This document shows positions 47,946-57,904 of a DNA stretch of 64,000 bases, in pieces. Source of the DNA: Nymphaea colorata (taxonomy: Eukaryota; Streptophyta; Magnoliopsida; Nymphaeales; Nymphaeaceae); NCBI RefSeq assembly GCF_008831285.2, contig NC_045147.1, forward strand, positions 24,328,981-24,392,980. Direction: 5' to 3'. The notes beneath the pieces were generated by a model. The model had not been told where the DNA came from, made no database searches, and was given only the letters and a program-made list of their open reading frames with translations. Every line of letters begins with the position of its first letter. Within the stretch, counting starts at the first letter, position 1. The position numbers and the translations under genes were made by a program.

Positions 47946-48136
47946 TAAGGTCAGGTGGATAATCGTAGAGAAGCATTCCGCTTGGCTAAGAAAAAAAAAG
48001 GGAGAAATTGTTTTGAAAAACATTTAGAAAATAACTACCATTATGAAAATACGCATACATGATCGGTTCTAGTATGAAAACGAAGTCCTTATAAATGGCC
48101 GGCGTTAGAGCGAGAGATTGGTAGAAATGAAGTGAG
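47946..48136 (+). promoter_or_regulatory. Promoter module of RALF-like 48.1 kb gene
   Basis: The motif atgatcggttctagtatgaaaa (about 48058-48080) and TATAAAT at 48090-48096, 47 bp before the ATG. Same order as at 28.1 and 52.0 kb. Confidence 0.7.
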
Positions 48137-48370
48137 ATGGGTAGGGGGAACGGCGGCGTTGCCTATTTGGGACGGCTCTCGTTGGCCATCATCATCTTCA
48201 CCGCCTTATTACTCGGAAGCGTCCACGCCAGATTAATGGTGGCGAAGGATGAGAAGCGACAATACATCTCCTACGGGCACCTGAGGCCGGACCCATCACG
48301 ATGCAGTGTCCGGGGTGCTCCTTATTCCCGTTGCCGTCCATTCGGGAAGAAGAGACCACCGTTTCCATGA
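48137..48370 (+). CDS. RALFL: Short RALF-like peptide precursor keeping only first Cys pair
   Basis: Single-exon, 77 aa. Signal peptide to about A31 (IIIFTALLLGSVHA), then RLMVAKDEKRQ and an intact YISYGHL (43-49). The next part is strikingly canonical: RC-SVRGAPYSR-C-RP, with C56 and C66 at the RALF first-pair spacing of 9. It then ends early as FGKKRPPFP, so the NPYxRGCS region and the second cysteine pair are missing. This is the reverse of the 41.2 and 52.0 kb genes. The frame is open and the start, TATA box and signal peptide are intact, so it may be functional. Truncation by a stop or local deletion is the alternative. Confidence 0.8.
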   Translation: MGRGNGGVAYLGRLSLAIIIFTALLLGSVHARLMVAKDEKRQYISYGHLRPDPSRCSVRGAPYSRCRPFGKKRPPFP

Positions 48371-50540
48371 AGCACCGCCCTTTCATCTTTGCCGCAAAAA
48401 TACTCTCTTCCAAGTCAGTGGGAGTTACGAATTCAATTGCTCTCGGACAAGAGAATACCGTTTTCAAGCTCTCGTTTTCAACCTGAGGCTGATTCTTATT
48501 CCCTTACTACGTGTTCACCAAGGAAGAAATGCGCCCCAGTGTCTGATCATCCAACGTTGGCGCAGTAACGAAAGGAAGGAATTTGGGAGGAAAAAAAAAA
48601 TGTTTCTGCGATTTATAAATAAAGAGAAAGGGTGAGCATTGGCCCCTTCTTGCCAGCTTCAAGCATGTTTTCTCTTGGTAATGCGTTGTTTAAGTGGAGG
48701 ACGTTTATGCAACAGATCTGGAGCTTATCCTATATATATATAGTGGATTAAGATTAATGATCGAGTGTGAGAACTTTGTGTTCTTTTGAGTTTGATCAAT
48801 CTAAGAAACTCTTTACCCTCTTAAAGGCACATATATCATATTACATCAAAAAATTAAATTAATGCATAAGAATCAACGCAATATATTACCGTGTCGTTGT
48901 TAAGTTCCTCTTTCGTCCATGAACTTTGGGCACTTCTTATTTTTGTAACCGTGGGGCAAAATCAACGGATCAATTTAATGAGCGGATGGTATCCCTTCCT
49001 CTCCCTCGGAAGTACAAAGTTGAGCCGGTGGGACTTTTTCCTTTGAATTTGACAGAACACTGACACGGAACTTGAAAAGAGCGAAAGATCAGGATGAATT
49101 TCAGACAGATATTGTCATATAACACCACAAGTTGCTCAAGCATCTGTGAACTTATCAGAATGACTTTTCCATGTAAACAATTCTATCCCAGGGTGAAAAA
49201 ACTAATCGCTACAGTATCTTTCTTGAATCAGAAAAACGATCCCTCTTCCCCTTTTTAATTGGTGCAAAATTTTGGCACCTAGCTGATGTGAAACAAAGGA
49301 ATTGGGTTCGAGTGCATTCAATTTCACTTCTGTGCAGAGCCTTTGCTATTGCTGTTTTTTTTGGGGGCAAAATATCTCGAGTCAAACACTAAATAAGTGA
49401 CCATTTAATGGTTATTAACGGAAAGTGGGGTGCATGCATGCAGCATGAAGAGGACGAAGTAGGAAAATGGAGAAAATGTACTTGGGGAAGAGGTAAGAGG
49501 AATGGAAAGAGGGCGATGGCAAACACCCAAGCTCCACATCAAGGAAGCGTATACCAATCTAATTTAAATTGAACTTTTTTCTGGGTTGAGGCTAGGACCT
49601 GGCTTTTGTATAAACTTAAATTTTTTAAGAGACACTTGTATGTAAATGAGAAAACTGCCATGAACTTAATTTTGATATTAAAATAAACAATTTTTGTGGG
49701 ACTGTGTGGCAACTGCCCACACCTGCCTCCCATGTCAGCAAGGCATCACTTCCCAAAATCAGCAACTCAGCCTGCCTCTATTTTCCGTCCATCCGACCAC
49801 AACGACAGGATCAGCAGACGAGCATTCATAGTTGGGGGTTCAGATCGAAGAGAATCACAGCCTCCTTCCAAACCGGCAACCAGTTTGCTTACTAGCTAAT
49901 ATGCATATGATTTAAGTCGGCAAACCGGGCCAAGCCCACCGATAAACCAATCAAACTCTCCGTCTCCCCTTGCTGCCGGTGACTGACTCATTCAAATGAC
50001 TCACCGATAACCCGTCTCTACCAAGTTCCTATCTCTAATAGAGGCCGGAATGGTTGTTCTTTACAGCTAGTTTGCAGGTGCAATATGCATGGACGCTTAA
50101 AGAGATGGGAAAGTGTCAACATGACTAGCAATAGAAAAGAAAAGGATGCCTCTTCTCCATGTTAGTTACCTGCACATTTCTTATTTAGCATGGCGGTTTC
50201 AGGACTCCTTTATACATATCGATATTGAGAAGACGAACAAGGTAAGTTGTGGACCCTAATCAGAAGACATGGTTGAACGATCTACATAAGTTAGGCATAT
50301 CAATTCTTTGTCAAGTGTTTATAGCACGATGAATGTGGAAAATTGGTTTGGAAAATTGCGTATGGTCCATGTCAGGCTGGTCCATACTTGTTAGCTTTTT
50401 CTAGCCGGTTATTTTCTTAATTGTATTCTTGATTCTTCCATGGTAGTGAAAAAAGCTCAGTGTGCAGGAGCAGTAAATGTAAGAGTATCTTGTCTTCTAC
50501 CCACGTAAATCTTTGTACCTTCGTTTGCTTATTCTTCTTC
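48371..50540. other. Intergenic, partly duplicated
   Basis: 48645-48735 is a diverged RALF 3' block (gccagcttcaagcatg...cagatctggagc). 48750-48920 pairs with 56265-56390. 50265-50350 and 50430-50535 pair with 56540-56620 and 56725-56830. No gene is supported. Confidence 0.6.
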
Positions 50541-51670
50541 TTCAGTAAAATGCTTGGCGTTTTCGTTATCACTGCACCGAAAAGCAAGTTTGCGGTCCGG
50601 TCTCTCAGGCCATCTATTCTATTAATTAGAACCACAACTAATCAAGCATTTATTTGTTGTGGACTCCCAGGCCATCTATTCTATTAATTAGAACCACAAC
50701 TAATCAAGCATTTATTTGTTGTGGAAGGTATGTAGCTCTCCAATACAGAAATGGGTTCTTAGTTGACTTGGCAGTTGGACATGTCAACAGATAAGATTCG
50801 AATTGAATGTGCCCATTATCATATCTCAAAATTTTCCATTCGAATATAAATAAATAAAAGTTTGTCTTATAGAAATTTGAATCCAAGTTCACAATTCAAA
50901 TTCAATTTGAAACCCATTTTTAATTTCACAGCCAAATTCAAGTCCAAATTTTAAACCGAACCTGAACCACATAATGATATGTCAAAAACAGATTTGAAAA
51001 TGGATGTGTATTAGAGGCAGAATGTTTAGAACAAATTTAGAATCTGAATCCGATCTGATATAAATTTTTCTTATCTTGAATTTAATTCAAATTTTTATTA
51101 GATATCAAATTATTCTTCATATCTGACAGTTTTAAAGCAGTTGGGCTAGATATCAGCCTGAATTAGATCTATTGACTTCTCTATTAGCAGTGTACTGTTG
51201 ATGAAACACTGATAAAGAAGTGTGTGGTATTGCCCATTCAATTTGCTTACCGGATTTAAGATCCATTTGATTTTTACTCTTTTCCTTTCCATCATTAGAT
51301 TTTTCCTGATAAACAATCTTTCCTATTGAGATTTCCATAGTAGCCGTTGGTTTATGTCAATTCATCCTTCCATAACATTATAACACTTTCGTTCTTGTAT
51401 TTTGAAACGTTTCATCTAATCTAGGTTAGCTATTAACCCATACATATTATTTGTAAAAGGAAACATCAGTAATGCATTTATTATATTCCATTCACACACT
51501 CACATATCGTTCAACAAGAAAAATATCATCTAGGATCGTGGGTGGTTCAAAAGAAGTACAAAATTTGAGGCTGACATTCATTTGCTCCTAAGGGTCTTGC
51601 GGAAGGTGACAATAATTGTGCAAAGCTACAAGATGTTGAAAGGCTGCTAGGATAAAAACCGACTCTTTCA
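50541..51670. repeat. A-block copy 5
   Basis: Colinear with A1-A4 and, like A1, directly followed by a U-block. It includes a perfect or near-perfect 62-bp tandem duplication at about 50603-50726. Confidence 0.85.
50603..50726. repeat. 62-bp tandem duplication
   Basis: The unit aggccatctattctatt...aaccacaactaatcaagc...ttgttgtgga occurs twice head to tail with period 62. It is absent from the other A-blocks. Confidence 0.92.
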
Positions 51671-51949
51671 TGGGCCATTTAATTAGTAACAAAATTTAAG
51701 AGTTGAAGGTATATTAAGTTTTGGTAGTAAGATTTTCAAAATATTAAAAAAATGGAAGGAAAAAATATTTAAGAAAATAAAAGAGCGTGTCAAATATGAA
51801 CAAGATTAAAAATCACAATATATATTTTTAATTAATACCGTGCAAATCTATAAATAACCTTACCATCTGCATTGGTATTAATTAATATAAAAGGAAATTA
51901 TTGTTTTGAAATAGTGTAAATAGATAACAGTATTTTGAAAATGCGTCTA

Positions 51950-52037
51950 GATGATGAGGTCTAGTATGAAAAGAAACTCCATATAAAGGGGTGGTGTTCG
52001 AGCAAGGAATTGGTACCAAGCAGAGGCAGAAATTAAG
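51950..52037 (+). promoter_or_regulatory. Promoter module of RALF-like 52.0 kb gene
   Basis: The motif atgatgaggtctagtatgaaaag (about 51951-51973) and TATAAAG at 51982-51988, 56 bp before the ATG. Confidence 0.7.
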
Positions 52038-52301
52038 ATGGGTCTGAGGAACGGCATTCCCGCCAGTTTGCGACGGCTCTCTTTCCCTGTCATCATTCTG
52101 GCCTACTTGTTGCTCATATTTTTCGGAAGCTCTCACGCCAAAAAGGTGGCGAGGGATGTGAAGGGAGGTGGCCCAGGTAGGTACGTTAGCTACCGGGGTC
52201 TTCGTCCAGGTTTAGGGCATCCTGTTTATCGTTATCCGGGTTGCCGTTATAAAGCTGGTTGTTCACGGGAGCCCCTTGGGCCGAGCACCTCACTTCCATG
52301 A
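52038..52301 (+). CDS. RALFL: Short RALF-like peptide precursor keeping only second Cys pair
   Basis: Single-exon, 87 aa. Close paralogue of the 28.1 kb gene: MGLRNG, LRRLSFPVIILAYLLLIFFG, cleavage near A34, then KKVARDVKGGG. The RALF motif is YVSYRGL (49-55). The middle is rewritten (RPGLGHPVYRYPG), and only C69 and C75 remain, in C-RYKAG-C-S, the canonical second-pair spacing of 5. The end is GPSTSLP, a variant of the shared tail. The coding frame, TATA box and 3' block are intact. Confidence 0.82.
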   Translation: MGLRNGIPASLRRLSFPVIILAYLLLIFFGSSHAKKVARDVKGGGPGRYVSYRGLRPGLGHPVYRYPGCRYKAGCSREPLGPSTSLP

Positions 52302-52554
52302 AAGGCCACTCTTTAGCAAATAAAGGATTAATTTCCTCCATGTAAATACCTATTCCATTACTTTGGGATTCGAGAACAGTACCTTCTTCGAGTCGCCTTG
52401 TTGCCTCTGTCTTTAACACTTGCCCTTACGGATTACATGCAGATAATAAGCACTAGTACGTAGCTGTGGTTCGCGGAAGGTTGCCACAAGAACAAGAGGA
52501 AAAAAAAGTCAAAACGATTGCCCATAACAGCAAGCGTCAAGTCTTAAACCCTTG

Positions 52555-52680
52555 TTTCCAGCTTCAGGCATGCGATGCGAGCTGGTAAATCTTGTTCGGA
52601 CAGCAGGTTTATGTAATAAATCTGGAGATATGTATGATGCCGATGGAGAGACCAAGAGTGGTGGGTGGCATTGTTATCAT
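52555..52680 (+). terminator. Conserved 3' block with AATAAA, RALF-like 52.0 kb
   Basis: agcttcaggcatgcgatgc...tttatgtaataaatctggag, with AATAAA at 52615-52620. Nearly the same as the U1 block at 25043-25150, which has aacaaa instead. Confidence 0.5.
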
Positions 52681-54060
52681 GTACATGACTGTAAGTCTGC
52701 TGCCGCTCTTTTACGAGCATGGAATATTGCCTCAATAAAAGTTTTCCTTCAAGATGGTATTACAATTGAAGCTCGCTTTTTTGGCGCATATGTTAAGCAA
52801 ACCTTGTGCGATTATGCTTACAGTGACGATTTTTTTTATTAAAAAAAACTTTTGTATGACATGGGTTGAGAATAGGTCTAATAATCTTGTTACCAGAGGG
52901 GAGCCAAATTTGGGACTGTGCAGGCAGCAGCCCCGCACTAGACTTGGGTTAAAATCAAGAACACAAACATATTGGGCTTGGAAGATTCTATCAGTTAGGC
53001 AGCCGAACAACAAAACGTTATATCAAGTCTTGCTTTTTTGAACATGAAGACTGCGTTAGTGTGCTTAAATAGTTTTGCTAATCCTCGTTGCATGTGTGAA
53101 AAAACCTACAATTGTGCTACTATAGTTCTGTTAAGGCCAGTTTGGTTTCTTACAAAATAAACTCAGATTAACCTCTAAACACGTGTTCATTTGATGGTGA
53201 TCATAAACGGAAGGATGGATGAAGAGCACGAATCTGGAATAAGGAAGCAATGAACCCGGGGAAAAGCTGAGAGGCATGGTCGATTATGAAGAAAATCGTT
53301 GATAATTAAAATAATTCACAACCATGAGGCATGAACCTTCTGAAAAGGAAAGAAAGAGGGAGAAGAATGACACCCGTGTTGCACAGCAAGGAAGCGTATA
53401 CCGTCGGGGCCTGTCTAGGCTTCAGTGGGTCTTACGACAACTCATTCTAATCCAATTTAATTTCTTTTTGAGTGAGACTAGGGCCTGAGTTAAGTTGAAG
53501 AAAATTTGATTGAAACAGGGTCCAATTACTAGCTAATATTTATGTATAGTTCCGTTGGTTTCTTGTCAGATTCCAGACGTGGGCTTAGTTAGAGTTGTGA
53601 ATTAAAATCCTTGTGTCTTCTTCTTCTTTCTCTTATCCCTTTCATTCTCTTGGTGTCATAAGTGTGTGTGTGTGTGCATCTATGAGAGAGGGTCTGGCTC
53701 ATCAAGATTATCTGATAAATGTGATATATATGAATGGAGGTAACCTATTTCCTCATACCTATAGTGTCATAGTTGACCGTCCCTACCAATACAAGAAAGG
53801 TTTAAATACAAACAAGGAAAGCAAACGTAAGTGAGAAGCCATGTAACATTAATGAGCCCACTTGCTGCAAACATGTTTTACGGCGACAGGCTATTCCTTT
53901 CTCTCAAAAAATAATACTCTACTTTGCATTAGTGCAGCATGTACCTTTTAAAATTTTATCGATCAATGCACGTAGGCAGACGAAGCTACGTGGCCATTAA
54001 AGTCTCATGGGAAGCGGCTTCAACAGCCCTACTGTGGGGCTATCATTTTTTTTTAGCTCT

Positions 54061-55364
54061 CACCCTTGTCCCCGCTTGGCGTATATGGGCATGTATCTCC
54101 TGGTGGCTGGTTTGGATCACTCTCGCAACAACGTCTTCCATTGATTGCACATCTTTTGTGTGGCGTTTCTAGCGATCGAGAAGGCTTTTTTGCAGCTAAA
54201 TGTTGTTTCTAGCTTTTCCACTATTTTATTTATTTATTTTGATTTTGTCTTTTTAAAACTGTACTGCGGCATCCATTACTTTTAGTTTTGTTTAATGCAA
54301 GTTCCTTTTTTTTTGTCTCTCTCTCTCCCCCTCCCTAAATAAAAGTCGGATGAATGGTTGGAATTTGTAAGGTAGATTTGAGTATGATAAAACTTTGCTA
54401 CGTTTGTATTTGTATTTGAATATGCGATCTCCTATAAAATCTGATATGGTATTTAAGGGCCAAGTACACACGCTACCTCCTACTACCAAAGGTCATGCAT
54501 GTTCTTCCCGGCATATATGGCCTAAAATGGATTCACCTGTTCTCTTAATTATGTTCTTCCGGGTGAAATGCTTGGTGTTAAGTGACTCCCTGCATTTTTT
54601 TTTACTATTGTTTAGAGAAGCTCGTACACTTTTAAAATTTTATTCAGGCTTGACAAGATGGTCCTAAGTCTCATGGGAAATTTACAATCATTTTTTTCTT
54701 TAACACTCTCATGTACTTCGTTTCGTTTTCTTTTCTTGTTTACGAAAGGATTAACATGGTGCATGTTTCCTTTACCCACTGAACGCCATCAGCCTTGAAG
54801 TCCATAAAACATGTCCTTTCATTTATAAAGGTTTTCTACAACGATTTTCAAAGATTGTTCCTAAATAATAGGAGCTATTACAATAGATATTTATCCTTCT
54901 TTATTTATTTGATAACTATGACTATCTTTTGTTTTGAAAGCTGCAGAATCTTCATCAGCAGCGATATCGCTGTCTTGATCTTAGTAAAGAAGTGCGTGGT
55001 CTTGCTAGATTATCACATTCGCATCTCGACTTTTGCTCTTTTCCATTTTATCATTAGATATTTCCATTTTTTTGGAGGTAATACTTGGAAGAAACTACCT
55101 CGCGCTGAGAAACTACCTTAGTTACTATATTGGCTAAGGGCCAAGTGGGTAGGTAAAACAAAACCCAATATCGTAAAATCAATTGATGAACTGGTGTCCA
55201 ATTGGTTCAGAAATTCCGTTTTAATCAAAATGACTAAGCTTGACATGTCAAACGGCCAAAATCCGTTTTCTTTCTTATTCTAATCTGTGAAGACCTTAGG
55301 TTAAAAAAGCAAGCCCCGGTTTAGTTCACTCTTAAGCTAATTAATATGGTTAATTTTGAACAAA
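54061..55364. other. Mosaic of duplicated segments
   Basis: 54110-54560 pairs with 35220-35665; 54640-54740 resembles 36080-36190; 54745-55000 pairs with 37560-37830. No gene is supported. Confidence 0.65.
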
Positions 55365-56175
55365 ATTAGATTCAATACCAGATTCTTCTAATACATGAGA
55401 TTGCTAACTCTTTTCAGAAGTCATGGTGATCGGTTTCTTCTGCGGAAGTTGGATATTATCAAGGCGTACGACAAAATTCGAAGGCCCTTACTACGACAAA
55501 CCCATACTTCTTTGGGATTCTGTGAAGATTGGGTTAGCAAAATCATGCTTGTGTTTAATTTCTCTGCAGCATTTGCCCTTGTTGTCAATAGTAAAGAAGG
55601 TAAGTTCGTTCCTTCTTACAGAGGATTACGTTAGGGAGACCCAAAGTCTCCCATTCTCCACTTTGGTTATTGAAATTCTTTCTAGAATTTTGAGATGGGA
55701 GAGAGAAAGAGAGACTATGAATCTGCCCAAGATAATTGAAATGAAAGTGATCAGTCTAGGACTCTTCTATGCAGATGATATGGTTCTAGTAAGTAATGCT
55801 GATTTGGAGTTCCATTAGATGCAACAAATAGACATTATTTGAATTTGATAATGCCGCTGGTTTAACTATAAATCCCTCTAAGGCTTCAGTTATTTCATTC
55901 CATGTCGAGGAAGGGCAATGTAATTTGTTAACTTAAGAGTTGGGCAGCTCAAGGGCTAATCTTCCTGTCCAATCTCTTGATCTGCCATTATTTGTGGGAA
56001 AGTTGAAAGTGGAGTTTCACGGACCATTGATCGCTAAAATTAACAAGCATTTGGCTTGCTGGAAAAGAAGATTGTTGCCAACAACAGGACGTATTTGTTT
56101 GGTGAAACATATGATTTTTCAAGTTGTTGGTTATTGGATGGCATCTTTCAAGCTTCCATATGAGGTTATTGGATG
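55365..56175 (+). mobile_element. Degenerate LINE (L1-like) reverse-transcriptase remnant
   Basis: Fragments in several frames match plant LINE reverse transcriptase in order: RKLDIIKAYDKI (55443 onwards), LGFCEDWVSKIM, VVNSKEGKF, SYRGLR*GDPKSP (a TAG where Q is expected, 55632-55634), FYADDMVLVSNAD (about 55764-55802) and LPLFVGKLKVEF...HLACWKRRLL...GRICLVKHMIF. Frameshifts and stops make it non-functional, and neither endonuclease nor RNase H is seen. Confidence 0.85.
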
Positions 56176-57540
56176 ACATCCCCAAAAGTTTCTCTCTCTC
56201 TCTCTCTCTCTCTCTGTATATATATATGAAACTTTTGTGTGTGTGTATATATATATATCTATAGTGGATTAAGATTAATGACTCTTAAAGGTACATATAT
56301 TATATTACATCATAAAATTAAATTAATGCATAAAAATCAATGCAATATGTTACCGTGTCGTCGTTAAGTTCTCTTTCATCCTTGAACTTTGTACACTTCT
56401 TATATTTGTATGACGAGCTTAAGCTCGGACTGTCAAGCTGTACATAAACTACTAAAACTGTGGCGTTAAAAGGGCAGGGTTAAAACATGCTCTCCCATCT
56501 TATTTCAATTTGTTGTGGTAAATTTTTTTTACCAAGTTTAACGATCTACATAAGTTATGCATATTAATTCTTTATCAATTGTATATCACACGATGAATGT
56601 GGAAAATTGCGTATGGTCCATATGTCAAAGATGTTGGAGTGTGGAGTTTGATTCATACTTGTTATAGATCGGGTTAATTTCGTAAAGGCATTTATGTAAT
56701 CTTACGTTTTATTTGTACTCTTGATTCTTCTATGGCAGTGAAAAAACCTCTACGTGCAGCAGACCTAAATGTAAAAGTATTCTGTCTTCAAACCACAAGT
56801 AAATCTTTGTACTTTTGTTTGCTTTTTCTTCTCCGATTTTTTTCTCTTGGTTTTTCATGAGAGGGTGTGAGAGCTAGCTCGTTCATAACAAAAGATGCCT
56901 ATAAAAATCTAGTCGTCGTGCAGCAGGCAAGTCGTCCTGAAGCCACCAGCGAGTCATTGAAATGAACTTTAGAGAGAGAGAAAGAGAATAAAGGGCGAAT
57001 TTAACGCCTCATATATAGAGAATGAATGTTCAGAAAGTGGTTTTCCAATTATCTTTTTCCTCCCACTCTAGTATAGCCTAGCTACTTTTTTTTTTTTTTT
57101 AAACAACTATATCTCCACTTAAAAAATAAATTATGAGCTCTAAGGAGGAAGTGACTTAAAGAGGCTTGGAAATCTAATTTCCCATTTTGCGACCTGTTTA
57201 GCTCATTTTCCAAACTCTCATTTTCATTGATTAAATTGGATGCTCTCTCTGATCTGCTGCTCCGGTGCCACGATGACATGCTATACCGGTCGTCTCGCAT
57301 GTGCTTCCACGCATACATTGCTCAAGTATAATGATCCCCACATTAATTATGTTCAAATCGATCGTAGAAACAAATGACAAAAGTGCTTAAGGCGGTTGAT
57401 TTTGAGCGCCTCCTTTCTTGACCTCTTCCTTTCCCTCCACGTCTTCAACTCTTCCACCTTCAATCTAGGATCTCTGTCAGTTTCACAACAAAAAGGGTTT
57501 ACTGCCATTGCCTCACAATAAACCACTCAGATTCATTTTA
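56176..57540. other. Intergenic, partly duplicated
   Basis: It begins with (CT)n and (TA)n microsatellites (about 56190-56260). 56265-56390, 56540-56620 and 56725-56830 pair with 48.75-50.53 kb. No gene is supported. Confidence 0.6.
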
Positions 57541-57616
57541 AGGAGCTCTTTATAAATGGGTGGTGTTACAGCAAGAGATTGGCACCAAGCAGCGGCAGAA
57601 ACTGATTCAGATTAGG
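57541..57616 (+). promoter_or_regulatory. Core promoter of RALF-like 57.6 kb gene
   Basis: TATAAAT at 57551-57557, 66 bp before the ATG, followed by gggtggtgtta-agca-gagattggca as in the other short genes. The upstream GATC motif is not recognisable here. Confidence 0.65.
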
Positions 57617-57904
57617 ATGGCCATGGGGAACCGTAGCGCCGCCGATTTGCGACCGCTCTCGTTCGCCATCATCATCCTGGCCGTCTTGTTGCTCGTATTT
57701 TCCGGAAGCGCTCAGGCCAGAAAGATGGCGAGGGATGGGAAGGGAGAAGGAAACATTTCCTACAGGGCCCTTCCCAAAGACCCAGTACATGCTCCTCCCA
57801 TTCCGTATTGCCGTCAAAATCCTTATCATCCTCAATGTCGACGTTGCAGTTACGTTTACGGCTGTTCAATTCCCCCTGCTGGGAAGAGCGCCCCACTTCC
57901 ATGA
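57617..57904 (+). CDS. RALFL: Short RALF-like peptide precursor, four cysteines
   Basis: Single-exon, 95 aa from the ATG at 57617, which aligns with paralogue starts; a longer frame upstream crosses the leader. Signal peptide to about A34 (ILAVLLLVFSGSAQA), then RKMARDGKGEG and NISYRAL (46-52). Cysteines are 65, 74, 77 and 83: YC-RQNPYHPQ-C-RR-C-SYVYG-C-S. The last pair has the canonical spacing of 5 and QNPY recalls the NPYxRGCS block, but the first pair spacing (8) and the CRRC arrangement are unusual. The end is GKSAPLP. This is the most RALF-like of the short genes, with a clear TATA box. Confidence 0.87.
   Translation: MAMGNRSAADLRPLSFAIIILAVLLLVFSGSAQARKMARDGKGEGNISYRALPKDPVHAPPIPYCRQNPYHPQCRRCSYVYGCSIPPAGKSAPLP

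Larger units (their letters stand above)
51671..54060. repeat. U-block copy 3 (carries intact RALF-like gene)
   Basis: Colinear with U1 and U2. It lacks about 470 bp, including the MITE-like element: the junction is gtgcaaatctat|aaataacc at about 51850. It keeps the RALF locus, the 3' block and the distal segment ending near gaagctacgtggccattaaag. Confidence 0.85.
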
